Shown here: piece by piece, positions 16,373 to 24,931 of the stretch
Layout of the letters: each line of letters begins with the position of its first letter
Numbering within the stretch: position 1 is the stretch's first letter
NCBI GenBank assembly: GCA_947491475.1
Contig: CANLKN010000039.1
Coordinates: 1 to 32,711, forward strand
DNA from: Akkermansiaceae bacterium
GTDB taxonomy: Bacteria > Verrucomicrobiota > Verrucomicrobiia > Verrucomicrobiales > Akkermansiaceae
Direction of reading: 5' to 3'
DNA length: 32,711 bases
Notes under the pieces: model-generated
Told to the model about the DNA's origin: nothing
The model's input: only the letters and a program-made list of their open reading frames with translations
Database searches by the model: none
Program-made: the position numbers and the translations under genes

Positions 16373-17161
16373 TCAGCCGTGACTGGCGCGCATGCTGTCG
16401 CCGGGTTGGAGTTTGGCTTCGATCTCCGCGCGCAATGAGTCGAAGTCGTTCTGGGCGCCAGCTCCGTTTTCCAGCACCCCCACCGGCAAGCCGCGGGCGC
16501 TGGCCCGGACAAACAGCCCGTCGCGCGGGATCTGTGTTTTGAAAACCATTTCGGGAGGCAGCAGTTGGCGCAGCGCGACGGCAGCCTCGGTGCTTTCCGG
16601 GAGATCGTTCTGCACCATCGTGAGGCATACGCCCAGCACGGTGAGGCGCGGGTTCATCACCCGCAGACGGTTAATGGCTTCCAGCAGTTTCGGCACCGAA
16701 CGGATGCCCAGCGGCTCGGCCTGTTGCGGGATGATCACCGCCTCGCTGGAAACAATCACATCGCTCGTCACGCCGAACAGCCCGGCGGCGGTATCGAGAA
16801 TGCATAGCTCAAAGCCATGGGCCGCCGCGCCGCACAGGAAATCCCGCACCCGGGCGAGATGCGCACCCATGCCGCCGCCGGCCTCGTAGTCGCTGGCCTG
16901 GCCGCTGGCCACCAGAGAGAAAGTTTCCAGCCGGGTGGGCACGATCAGGCGCTCCAATGGGATCCCGGGGTCCTGCAGGTAGTCATAAAATCCGGTAAGC
17001 AGGCGCGATTGGCGGGTGAGCGAGAGACCCACGGAGCCTTGGGGATCCGCATCCACAAGCAGTGTGCGCACTCCGGCGCGGGCGAAGGCATGGGCGAGAT
17101 TGATCGAGACCGTGGTCTTTCCCACTCCTCCTTTTTGGCTTGAAACGGCGATGTTGAGCAC
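16373..17161 (-). CDS. ParA family ATPase
   Basis: The 262-residue protein opens MLNIAVSSQKGGVGKTTVSI with the deviant Walker A of ParA/MinD proteins. It has LLVDADPQGSVGLSL (switch I) near residue 38 and LCILDTAAGLFGV (switch II) near residue 115. The start is a GTG. It lacks the N-terminal helix-turn-helix of plasmid type Ia ParA. No parB or centromere-like repeat is nearby, so a role in chromosome segregation is not shown; orphan ParA proteins also position other cargo. The 195 bp downstream, up to the rhamnosidase stop, show no convincing gene. An open frame there (VESIVDREGSVIFDESGLCR) lacks a start and may be a remnant. Confidence 0.88.
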   Translation of the reverse strand: MLNIAVSSQKGGVGKTTVSINLAHAFARAGVRTLLVDADPQGSVGLSLTRQSRLLTGFYDYLQDPGIPLERLIVPTRLETFSLVASGQASDYEAGGGMGAHLARVRDFLCGAAAHGFELCILDTAAGLFGVTSDVIVSSEAVIIPQQAEPLGIRSVPKLLEAINRLRVMNPRLTVLGVCLTMVQNDLPESTEAAVALRQLLPPEMVFKTQIPRDGLFVRASARGLPVGVLENGAGAQNDFDSLRAEIEAKLQPGDSMRASHG

Positions 17162-17278
17162 GCGACTACGAGAATTGTTGCCGGAGGATAGCTTCGGCTT
17201 GCCACACCGGAAGTCTTTTCTTCATGCTGCAGCCACCCCGGACCCGCGGGTATGTCAGATCCGCAATCGCCTGCCACC

Positions 17279-19519
17279 ATGAAAACCCGAATCCCCTTCC
17301 CTAGGCCTCTCGCCGCGCTGCTTGTCTGCCTAGCCACCGTGGTTTCGGTTTCCTGTCGCAAGGAAAGAAACGAGGACCCGCGCGACAAGGCACCCGTCGG
17401 CAAGATGGCACCGGAGTTGCTCACCAACCAACTCGGCAGATACCCCGGCGCGGTTTACCGCAGCCAGGCGCTTTCACCGATCCACTGGCAGCCTTGGACC
17501 AAGGAAACCATGGAAAGTGCCAAGGCCGCGCACCGGCTGATGTTTTGTGTGATCGCCACCCCGCAGCAACCCAGCTTCCAAGAAGTGCTGGCCGCGTTGG
17601 ACATGGATCCCACAGCGGTGCAGGACATCAACGATGATTATGTGCCAGTGCTCATCGATGGCGATGCCAGCCGTGAAATGGGCATTCTCACAGCGGATCT
17701 TTGCCTTGAGATCGGCCGCCCGCTCAACCTGCCCTTGTTCGTTTGGATGACCTACGAGGGCAATCCGGTGGCATGGATCCCGGTGCCGCCGTCCGAACCA
17801 GCCGCCGTGCGCGAGTTGTTCAACCAGTCGCATTCGATGGTTGCCCAGATGTGGCGTGAGGTGCCAGAATATGTGCTCAAAAACAGCAGACTCGACAACG
17901 AAAACCGCCGCGCGCGCATCAAGCAGCGCAAGGTCGTCAAGGTGATGAGCGAGCAACCGGCGGAAGACCTCGTGCGCTGCCTGCGCCAACTCGCCTCGCT
18001 CTACGATCCCTACAGCCGTAGCTTCGACGAGACCGGCGGACTTTTCCCATCCAGCTCGCTGGAGCTGCTGGCGTCCGCAGCCATACATCCCGGCCTGCCG
18101 GATGACGCCCGCGAGCGCTGCATTTTCACCACGCGGGAACTGCTCAAGGACTTGCTCTCAAGCGCCATGTTCGATCCCCTCGACGGTGGGGTGTTCGCCG
18201 CGCGCCGGAACGTTTCCTGGGCCTTGCCGGTCTTCAACCGCGATTGTACGACACAAGGCCGGGTGGCAGTGGCCTTGCTCGCCGCCTGTCACGCCACCGG
18301 CGACCCGCGCGCGCTGGAAAAGGCGCTCAATATCATTTCCTACACGGAAAAAGCACACCGCACGCAGGATGGCTTGTTCGTCGTTGGTCTTGCCCCCGAA
18401 AGCGATCCCGCCAAATGGATGTGGAGTGTGGAGGAGGTTAGCCAGATCCTCGGCCCGCAGGACGCGGATTGGTGGATCAAGGCCACCGGCATGCAAGGCC
18501 TCGGCAACCTGCCATCCGAGGTGGACCCACGCCGAGAATATTTCCGCAGCAACACGCTCAGCCTCACTCAAACCGTGGCCGAAATCGCCGCCGGACTCTC
18601 GATGCCGGTGGAAACCTTCACGCCTCGTTTCGAGGCGGCCAGGGCGAAGCTGCTCGCCGTGCGCGAAAACCGCCTCGGCAAAACCCTGCGCGATGCATCC
18701 GCCCACGCTCCCTCCACATTTCGCATGGTGTCCGCCTATGCCGCGGCATTTAGCATCACCGGTGATGAAAACTACCGGCAAAAAGCCATCTCGCTCCTGA
18801 AACTGGCGCGCGAATCCTTCGCCGCAGGCGTGGAATTGCGGGTCTTCGCCACCGATGCGCCGGCTCCCGTCGGTGCAGGCAGGGCTTTCCTTTACGCATT
18901 GGCCATTCAGGCCATTCTCGATGTGGCGGCGATCACCTCGGACGAGCAGTGGTTGCTCTGGTCCGAAGACCTCGCCACCAGCGCTGCGGAGTGGTTCACC
19001 GGTGATCAATTGCTCAAGGAGTGCAAATTTGACGCCCAGCTTGTGGACCTCCCCGTCACGGAGCTGGTCATGTTGTTCGATGACTCCACCGCCGGGCTGG
19101 TTTCCATGGCCGAGTGCCGACTGGCCGAGATCGGGCGTCCGTTGGTGGCGAGCTTCAGTGAACTGGCCACCCCCTTGCCTACTTATTCGCTGGACCGGCC
19201 GGTTCTTCACACCGACCTGCTTCTGGCCACCATGGCGCGCCACTTCAGGGCCACTGTGGTTTACTCGGCAGACATTCCGCCGGCTCTCAAACTTGCCATG
19301 GAACGCCTGCCACTGCGCATGGTCCAACGCCGCGCCGCCAAGCCGGCTGACGCGATGCCAGCCGGTGCAGTGAAACTCCTGCTCGGTGAAGACGAGCAAA
19401 GCCTTATCATCACCACGCCCGAAGCCTTGCAGGATGCGCTCTTGCCCTCGCCGGTAATTTCGGAAAATCTCCAGCCAAGCGCCCCTGTTTCACCGCAATC
19501 CATCACCCCAGACCCATGA
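17279..19519 (+). CDS. DUF255/YyaL-like lipoprotein with degenerate thioredoxin domain
   Basis: The 746-residue protein has an N-terminal hydrophobic leader ending VVSVSCRKERN, a likely lipoprotein signal though the box is imperfect. A thioredoxin-like domain follows (about 60-190; LMFCVIATPQQPSFQEVLAA). It is followed by the alpha/alpha barrel pattern of the YyaL/SSP411 family: ETGGLFPSSSLELLASA, MFDPLDGGVFAARRNVSWAL, MWSVEEVSQILG and GRAFLYALAIQAIL. In usual members the thioredoxin part has C-H-W-C; here those cysteines are gone, so redox activity is unlikely. Function is unknown. It diverges from parA (117 bp) and overlaps the next gene by ATGA. Confidence 0.78.
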   Translation: MKTRIPFPRPLAALLVCLATVVSVSCRKERNEDPRDKAPVGKMAPELLTNQLGRYPGAVYRSQALSPIHWQPWTKETMESAKAAHRLMFCVIATPQQPSFQEVLAALDMDPTAVQDINDDYVPVLIDGDASREMGILTADLCLEIGRPLNLPLFVWMTYEGNPVAWIPVPPSEPAAVRELFNQSHSMVAQMWREVPEYVLKNSRLDNENRRARIKQRKVVKVMSEQPAEDLVRCLRQLASLYDPYSRSFDETGGLFPSSSLELLASAAIHPGLPDDARERCIFTTRELLKDLLSSAMFDPLDGGVFAARRNVSWALPVFNRDCTTQGRVAVALLAACHATGDPRALEKALNIISYTEKAHRTQDGLFVVGLAPESDPAKWMWSVEEVSQILGPQDADWWIKATGMQGLGNLPSEVDPRREYFRSNTLSLTQTVAEIAAGLSMPVETFTPRFEAARAKLLAVRENRLGKTLRDASAHAPSTFRMVSAYAAAFSITGDENYRQKAISLLKLARESFAAGVELRVFATDAPAPVGAGRAFLYALAIQAILDVAAITSDEQWLLWSEDLATSAAEWFTGDQLLKECKFDAQLVDLPVTELVMLFDDSTAGLVSMAECRLAEIGRPLVASFSELATPLPTYSLDRPVLHTDLLLATMARHFRATVVYSADIPPALKLAMERLPLRMVQRRAAKPADAMPAGAVKLLLGEDEQSLIITTPEALQDALLPSPVISENLQPSAPVSPQSITPDP

Positions 19520-20589
19520 GTTTCCAAGCCGTAGCCTGCTTTTCCGTTCTCTTTAGCCTCGTTTTTGCCTCCCACGCGGACATTTTCACCCTCAAGGACG
19601 GCAGCACTCTCGAGGGTGCCATCCTGCGTGAGGAAAATGGGTCCTATGTGCTTGAGGTGCAGGTCACCAAATCTATCAAGGACGAGCGCGTCGTGCCCAA
19701 GGAAGACGTCGTCAAAATCCAACGCGCCAAGGGCGACCTCACTGCCTTCGAATCGATCGCTAAGCTTGCTAAAATCCCTGACCTGCTCACCGAGGAGCAA
19801 TACGCCGAACGCATCCGCACGGTGGAGAAATTTCTAAAAGACCACCGCGGCAGTGACAAATCCCGGGATGCGCGTGCAATCATCGCCAGCCACAAGGCCG
19901 AGCTCGAACAAATCGCCGGCGGCGGCATCAAGATGGATGGTAAAATCCTCTCGCCCACCGAATACCGAGCCAATGCCTTGGAAATCGACTCCACAGTGGC
20001 TGCAAACCGGATCAGGACACTGCTCACCGAGGGACTCTATCTGCAGGCGCTTCGTGAGTTTATTCCCTTCGATGCCGACTTCCGCAACACCAAGGATCAC
20101 AGCGCCCTGCTGCCTATCATCACGCAGACGATCCGCAGCTACATCGCCCAAGTGGAGCGCGAGTTGGCTGGCTATGACAAGCGCATGGCCGAGCGCCAGA
20201 CCGGCCTCGCCCGCATGCAAATGGACGACCGCCGCAAAACAGAGGCCGCGCTCAAGGAGGAAAGCGCCGCTTTGGAAGCGCGCTTCAAAAGCGAAAAAGA
20301 CGCCAAAGTCGGCTGGGTCAGCACCGACCCTCATTTCAAGCCTTCACTCGATGAAACCCTGACCTTTGGCAGGCAGGAAATCAGCCGCCTTGCCAACCTT
20401 CCCAGCATGCCGCAAACCGATGCCGGCAAAGCCTATCGCGAGGCATTTCAAAAAATCCAGAACGCCGAGAACACCGCCGCTATTACCGCCGCGCTCAGCG
20501 AGGCCCGAGCCGCCATGGTCCCGCAGAGATACCTCACCATCATCGAAGCCGCAGCCGCCAGCGCCACCAGCACGCTCGCGCCCAAGTGA
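19516..20589 (+). CDS. PTPDL-type exported protein
   Basis: The 357-residue product has a short signal peptide (FSVLFSLVFASHADIF). A small beta domain follows, FTLKDGSTLEGAILREENGS and YVLEVQVTKSIKDERVVPKE, and then the family signature region IPDLLTEEQYAERI. The name-giving Pro-Thr-Pro-Asp-Leu is here Lys-Ile-Pro-Asp-Leu. The rest is charged and helical, probably coiled coil (residues 210-270). Such proteins are common in Verrucomicrobia and have no known role. Its ATG overlaps the stop of the DUF255-like gene, so the two probably work together in the cell envelope. Its stop overlaps the start of an RHS fragment. Confidence 0.75.
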   Translation: MSFQAVACFSVLFSLVFASHADIFTLKDGSTLEGAILREENGSYVLEVQVTKSIKDERVVPKEDVVKIQRAKGDLTAFESIAKLAKIPDLLTEEQYAERIRTVEKFLKDHRGSDKSRDARAIIASHKAELEQIAGGGIKMDGKILSPTEYRANALEIDSTVAANRIRTLLTEGLYLQALREFIPFDADFRNTKDHSALLPIITQTIRSYIAQVERELAGYDKRMAERQTGLARMQMDDRRKTEAALKEESAALEARFKSEKDAKVGWVSTDPHFKPSLDETLTFGRQEISRLANLPSMPQTDAGKAYREAFQKIQNAENTAAITAALSEARAAMVPQRYLTIIEAAAASATSTLAPK

Positions 20590-20910
20590 CCACTTTGATT
20601 TCACCTGCTCACGTTTTCCATTACCGCTCCTCATTCACCCGCGACCTCGACCGCAAACCCACCAGTCTCGGCCGCGACACCGGCTGGCAGCTCAAAAACG
20701 GCGGCACCATCGAGAACGAAGCCCTCTACACCTGGTCCGCCACCCACGGACGCTTGTCTCAAATCTCAAATCCGCAAATTTCAAATCTCCAGTTCACCTA
20801 CAACTACGTTCTCAACTCCAATCTCATCGCCACCGTCACCAGCCCCGCCCATACCGTCACCAACACCTGGGATCCAACCCGCGACGCTCTGCTCGTGAAG
20901 GACAACCGTC
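20586..20910 (+). pseudogene. RHS core fragment
   Basis: The frame reads FTRDLDRKPTSLGRDTGWQL, NGGTIENEALYTWSATHGRL, then FTYNYVLNSNLIATVTSPAH and NTWDPTRDALLVKDN. These are typical YD/RHS repeats from the inner part of a large RHS protein. Both the thousands of bases expected upstream and the ~350 residues expected downstream before the tip are missing. Similarity stops near 20910, just before the toxin-antitoxin pair. At 20757-20795 the DNA holds near repeats of TCAAATC. The fragment begins directly at the stop of the PTPDL gene, so an RHS gene was cut off there. Confidence 0.85.
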
Positions 20911-20976
20911 TGTCGGGGCCGAAAGTCCTTGGCAAAACGACCGCATGGGCTATCTTCACCTTCGAAATCCGCATTC

Positions 20977-21252
20977 ATGAGCGCCATCGCCCGGACCATT
21001 GATGACCGCCTGAGCCGTCTGCCTCCACCGCGTGCGGCGCGTATGGAGCAGTTGATTGTCGGACTCTTGGATCTCGTGGAGCCGGAGCCCCCCCAGGCCG
21101 GGGACGAGACCATGGACCGGCTGAGGCGGGAGCAGGCATTGGCCGCACTTGACCGCATCGCCGCGCGCGGCGGCATAGCCGGCATTCCGGAGCCGGTGGC
21201 CTGGCAGCGCGAACAACGCGGTGACCGGCCGCTTCCGGGGCGGGCACCATGA
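20977..21252 (+). CDS. Antitoxin-like protein (partner of VapC-like toxin)
   Basis: The 91-residue protein begins SAIARTIDDRLSRLPPPRAA and ends GIPEPVAWQREQRGDRPLPG. The closing P-V-x-W-Q-R-E-x-R-x-D-R-x-L-P-G is a pattern seen in antitoxins that precede PIN-domain toxins. The start ATG follows an in-frame RHS-like leftover; its stop overlaps the toxin ATG by four bases (ATGA), the usual coupling in such pairs. It would bind and block the toxin and repress the operon. I see no clear DNA-binding fold by eye. Confidence 0.75.
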   Translation: MSAIARTIDDRLSRLPPPRAARMEQLIVGLLDLVEPEPPQAGDETMDRLRREQALAALDRIAARGGIAGIPEPVAWQREQRGDRPLPGRAP

Positions 21253-21629
21253 GACTGCTCGACAGCAATATCGTCATCCATGCCGTCCAGCCGTCGAACG
21301 CCTGGCTGAGAAAGGAAATCCTGGAGGAACCCTTCGCCGTCTCCCAAACCACGAGGGTGGAGGTTCTCGGGTGGCATCTCATCACTGCCGAGGACCTGTC
21401 GGATCTGACGACCTTCATTGCCGCCGGCACACTTCTGTCCATCACCGACAACGTGGCTGACCGCGCGGTGATCCTGCGCCAACAGCGCAAAATGTCACTG
21501 GGCGACGCCCTCATCGCGGCAACCGCGCTGGAATACGGCTGCGACCTGGTAACACGCAATACCCAGGATTTCCGGCATATTTCCGGCCTGCCGCTCGTCA
21601 ATCCCTTCGACCGGAGTCCGGGCGGATGA
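21249..21629 (+). CDS. PIN-domain ribonuclease toxin (VapC-like)
   Basis: The 126-residue protein has the PIN-domain acidic residues. Asp is in [10 protein letters not shown] at the start, Glu in TRVEVLGW near residue 38, Asp in [15 protein letters not shown] near residue 90, and Asp in [11 protein letters not shown] near residue 104. VapC toxins cleave tRNA or rRNA when freed from their antitoxin. The length is normal and no key residue is missing, so it may be active. Its stop overlaps an ATG that opens the frame of the orphan RHS tip, so the toxin pair could drive translation of that tip. It sits between two pieces of RHS, which suggests it was inserted into an RHS locus. Confidence 0.9.
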   Translation: MRLLDSNIVIHAVQPSNAWLRKEILEEPFAVSQTTRVEVLGWHLITAEDLSDLTTFIAAGTLLSITDNVADRAVILRQQRKMSLGDALIAATALEYGCDLVTRNTQDFRHISGLPLVNPFDRSPGG

Positions 21630-22444
21630 AGATGAGCGCCGCACCGACAGCACCGCCCTTGCGCCATCCGGGGGAGTCGCAAAAATGCCCGGGCCGGCAC
21701 CGGAATCCCGGCGACAACGAGCCGCCGCCGCAAAGCGGGCCGTTTTCACGCCGCAAACTCCCGCGCCCTACGGAACCCGGAAATCCGCCCACTTCACAGT
21801 CAGCCGGAAGATTGAAGCGGAGCGCCCGCCGCGCCAAGCCGGGCGGTGTGTCTTTCTACGGTTACAGGTGGTATGACCCGTTAACAGGCCGCTGGCCATC
21901 AAGGGATCCGATTGAGGAAAGGGGTGGAGTTAATTTGTATGGATTTGTGCAGAATGACGGCGTGAACCGGTGGGATCTTCTAGGGATGGCGAGTCCAGAA
22001 TGTATCGAAGCTTCTCTGGCAGCTCTTGAACAAGGCCAGAAGCTGCTCAAGGAGTTGTTAAAATATGATCCGATTGAGGATGCTAAAGGTGGACATGTGC
22101 ATGCATACGGGATCACCAAGCCGGGAGGCCACTATAAGGAGATCAAGGACCTCCAAAGGGGCCTTAAGAACAAGTTGAAAACTGCCTACGAGAAATGCAA
22201 AGACGATGACGATAAGCCAGACAAAAGGCCAATGCCCTATCGAACCCTTAATGAACTAGCAAATAAACCGATTCAGGTGCCTCCAGGTATTGTTGGTGCA
22301 CCAGGAGATCCAGGTGGAATCCAACCGTTCAGTAGCGATGAGTTTATTTTTGTGGGCTTGGGTGGGGCGGCTCTGAAGCTTGTAAATGCCACAGGAAAAT
22401 GTGTGATAGTGCTTTGGGAAGGGGCAATGGCTGGTGCACATTAA
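21626..22444 (+). CDS. Orphan RHS tip with C-terminal toxin-like domain
   Basis: The 272-residue frame has three parts. Residues 1-75 are a Pro/Arg-rich linker without family similarity. Residues 76-120 are the end of an RHS core: [40 protein letters not shown] and LGM, the point where RHS proteins normally cleave off their toxin. Residues 121-272 are a unique domain with [20 protein letters not shown], a Lys-rich middle and a hydrophobic end ([15 protein letters not shown]). I do not recognise its activity. The DNA is AT-richer than the linker. It lacks the large shell and secretion domains, so it is either a displaced cassette awaiting recombination or a remnant. The next gene overlaps it. 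Confidence 0.75.
   Translation: MKMSAAPTAPPLRHPGESQKCPGRHRNPGDNEPPPQSGPFSRRKLPRPTEPGNPPTSQSAGRLKRSARRAKPGGVSFYGYRWYDPLTGRWPSRDPIEERGGVNLYGFVQNDGVNRWDLLGMASPECIEASLAALEQGQKLLKELLKYDPIEDAKGGHVHAYGITKPGGHYKEIKDLQRGLKNKLKTAYEKCKDDDDKPDKRPMPYRTLNELANKPIQVPPGIVGAPGDPGGIQPFSSDEFIFVGLGGAALKLVNATGKCVIVLWEGAMAGAH
21857..21880 (+). repeat. 24-bp sequence shared by both RHS tips (copy 1)
   Basis: Twenty-four bases coding for YGYRWYDP are identical to those at 24337-24360 on the other strand. Upstream of this point the two loci are unrelated; downstream they are similar but diverged. The identity may mark a recombination boundary, or reflect a conserved RHS motif with shared codons. Confidence 0.7.
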
Positions 22445-22883
22445 CGGGGCAGAACAAGAGCAGGAACATTTTAACATTTTCATGAAATCGCTAGATGTTA
22501 TTAATGCGTTCTCCGAAAGAGAAATTCTTGATCGAGAAATCAGCTCGTCCGAGTTCGAAGACATGGCTTGCTCCCTTGCTAGATTGATAGAGCGCGACCA
22601 GCTGAATTTATTGCCTTTGTTGATGATCTATATCCTGAAGCATCAGGATGATGGACGGGCGACCAATTATGGAGAGATGATAGTTTTTTGTCTGATGCCG
22701 CAGCCTGATGGCTGGAAAAATCTAATCGATGACATGAGCGTGGCGGAGGTTGATGCCACGCTGAAATGGCTGATTTGTGCTAAAAACTTCCCTTTTTCGG
22801 TGAACTGCATGGATGAATTGCGCCTAGCGATTGAGTTGTTTAACGAACGGTCTGACTCGGGAAAAATGGGTTGTAAATCTTGA
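22434..22883 (+). CDS. Putative immunity protein for RHS tip 1
   Basis: The 149-residue protein starts at a GTG eight bases after GGAAGGGG, a fair ribosome site, and overlaps the end of the RHS toxin frame by 11 bases. It is acidic, soluble and mostly helical: [40 protein letters not shown] and [21 protein letters not shown] recognise no family. Position, size, overlap and low GC are those of immunity genes that protect the cell from its own RHS toxin. An ATG at 22482 is an alternative start. Confidence 0.65.
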   Translation: MHINGAEQEQEHFNIFMKSLDVINAFSEREILDREISSSEFEDMACSLARLIERDQLNLLPLLMIYILKHQDDGRATNYGEMIVFCLMPQPDGWKNLIDDMSVAEVDATLKWLICAKNFPFSVNCMDELRLAIELFNERSDSGKMGCKS

Positions 22884-23296
22884 CAGAATATCTCCGGGCC
22901 ACCATCTCAACACCCTCCAAAAGATCGTCGCTCCGCCCCACCAAACATCCCGCTGCGTGCTGTCACGTGAGCTGCTCGCCTTCGGAGCCAGGCCCCCTGC
23001 CACGCTGCAAACCAACACCCGGCATCCCGAGCCCTCTGTCCATGCCTCAAAAAAATCCCGGGGTCCGGGGCAGCGCTCCGCAATACGCCGTGGAACAATC
23101 CACGATTCTACAACCGTAGTGGAACCCAAACCCGACATCAACACGGCAACCCCACAAAAATCAGACGATCACACTTTGGTAATCATCAACGGTGTCAATT
23201 TGGGATTTAACAGCAAGGCGCACCGCGCCCAAATCCAGCCTCGATTAAAAATCAAAAAAACACCTTGTTTCGATCTGATACTACTGACCCCGTTCA
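22884..23296. other. Spacer between two converging RHS cassettes
   Basis: I find no gene in this 413-bp stretch. The first 280 bases are GC-rich, unlike the AT-rich immunity genes on either side. The frames open in it have no recognisable domains or ribosome sites. It may be older chromosomal or RHS-derived DNA onto which the two cassettes abut. The last part (23180-23296) becomes AT-rich, with no clear terminator. Confidence 0.5.
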
Positions 23297-23626
23297 CTAA
23301 ATTCCCGAAATCGCAAATTCGTATACATTCCAAAGACCAATTGATAGCCATGTAATAGTAAATACAATCCAAAATTTTATATTATTTTTCATTAGCAAAA
23401 CTCCTATTAATCCAAGCATCCATATTGCCAGCGATATTATAGAACTTAAAATAATTTTTTCGTTCCAATATTGGAAACCGGTTACAAGCTTATACAAAGG
23501 ACCTGATATAAAAGCTAACAGAGATCCAAAGTTTTCATTATCTCCATTTGCGGGGAATTTACGCAAGAACAATGCAGATGAAGCAATGATATAAACCAAT
23601 GAAACTGATAATTTATTAATCACCAT
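23297..23626 (-). CDS. Small membrane protein, putative immunity protein for RHS tip 2
   Basis: The 109-residue protein is hydrophobic with three or four membrane segments: [54 protein letters not shown] and [20 protein letters not shown]. It is very AT-rich. Its ATG overlaps the stop of the RHS-tip gene (ATGGTGA), so it is coupled to it. Membrane immunity proteins are common partners of toxins that attack the membrane or cell wall. No family is recognised. Assignment rests on position and size. Confidence 0.65.
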   Translation of the reverse strand: MVINKLSVSLVYIIASSALFLRKFPANGDNENFGSLLAFISGPLYKLVTGFQYWNEKIILSSIISLAIWMLGLIGVLLMKNNIKFWIVFTITWLSIGLWNVYEFAISGI

Positions 23627-24931
23627 GGGGATCTAACTTCGATGTATTCTCGAGTATATGCACCGGGTTCATCTTGAACTTGATAAACTCCTCCGATATA
23701 CTTTTTAAGCAAGAATGCATATACAGACATTCTAACACCAGACTTCCCGCGATCTAGCATGTCTGCCAATATCACCGGCTCGACATCATGATAATAATGA
23801 GCACGTGTTCCAGGCTTATACAAATCTGCTGTCCCGTGAGTATTTGCATCTAAGATAATGTAGCCTTTTGTGTCGTAAATGCACTGATTACCTGGAGTAT
23901 GAGCTTTGCTTCTCATGCTCCAAACAGCTTTTGGATGAAGCCCCTTTTCCCAACTTGTTGGCTTCACGGGATCCGCCCATACTTTGTCATCTGGGTTTTT
24001 TGGACTACCAGACTTTACGTCTATGCAAAGAGGGCATCTTTCTAAACCGCGCCAAAAGCCTATGTTTGCAGCTTCAAGTCTTCTCCATTCATTAAAAACC
24101 ATTTCGCCGGAATAAGAAGCTGGGTAGTATACTCCCCCCCATGGCGGAATACCTGGAGTATATCCTGCTGGAATATCAGGAGGAATATTTCTTAATTTCA
24201 AAATCCTCTCAGCTTCAGATAGAGTGTAATGTCCAAGGAAGTCCCATTTATTTACCCCATCATTCCCGACGAACCCATACAGGTTCACTCCACCTTCTTC
24301 CCCAATCGGATCTCTAGATGGCCACCTGCCGTTCAGCGGGTCATACCACCTGTAACCGTAATCAGTCACACGCGGCCTCAAACCGCGTGATTTCGGGGTT
24401 TTCGGGCGATTCCTGCCCCTTGGAACGGGGTGATTTCCGGCTGGCGGGCTGCCATTTGGCGGCGGTTTGGGACCGGAAACGGGCGCTCCGCCAGCGGGTG
24501 GATCGTCGTCGGGTGGCAGATCCGGTCTCGCTTGGTCCACAGCCGTCATCGGAGAGGTGCGGGCGATGGGATGTGGTGCGGCGGTTACCATCACGGCTTC
24601 AATTTCTAGCGTCTCCCCCGCACCAGGGGAAGGCAAATCCTGCTCTGGTGCGTCTGGAATACTGAGGCGGCCGTAAAGGTCGTGGTGTTCGTCAAGCCGA
24701 CCGTGCGGGTGGCAGCTGGCGTGGACCTCGCGCAGGGCGTCGATGTGGACGTGGGTGTAGATACGCGTCGTTTCCATGCGTTCGTGGCCGAGCATTTCCT
24801 GCACATACCGGATGTCGGCACCGCCGCGATGCATATCGGTTGCACAGGAATGCCTCCAAAGGTGACACGAACCGGGCTTGTCGATGCCGCACCCTTCTTC
24901 GCACAAGGCTACGAAGGGCGAGGCTTTAGGA
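23620..24931 (-). CDS. Tyrosine recombinase catalytic part joined in frame to an RHS tip with toxin-like domain
   Basis: One open frame of about 436 codons contains four blocks. The first is the catalytic C-terminus of a tyrosine recombinase: [40 protein letters not shown], holding H-x-x-R, G-H and the Tyr nucleophile. The second is a Pro-rich linker of about 130 residues ([20 protein letters not shown]). The third is an RHS tip, [20 protein letters not shown] to [11 protein letters not shown]. The fourth is a unique domain with [20 protein letters not shown] and [20 protein letters not shown]. No good start codon is present, so expression is doubtful; the recombinase N-terminal half is in the next frame upstream, broken by a GIY-YIG piece. 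The toxin part is AT-rich. Confidence 0.75.
24337..24360 (-). repeat. 24-bp sequence shared by both RHS tips (copy 2)
   Basis: This is the inverted partner of 21857-21880, in the recombinase-RHS fusion. It starts exactly where the Pro-rich recombinase tail ends and the RHS core begins. As for copy 1, a recombination boundary and simple conservation both fit. Confidence 0.7.

Noticed and set aside
18158-19399. A 413-codon frame antisense to the DUF255-like gene
   Set aside because: It has no recognisable domain and lies fully opposite a gene with clear family motifs.
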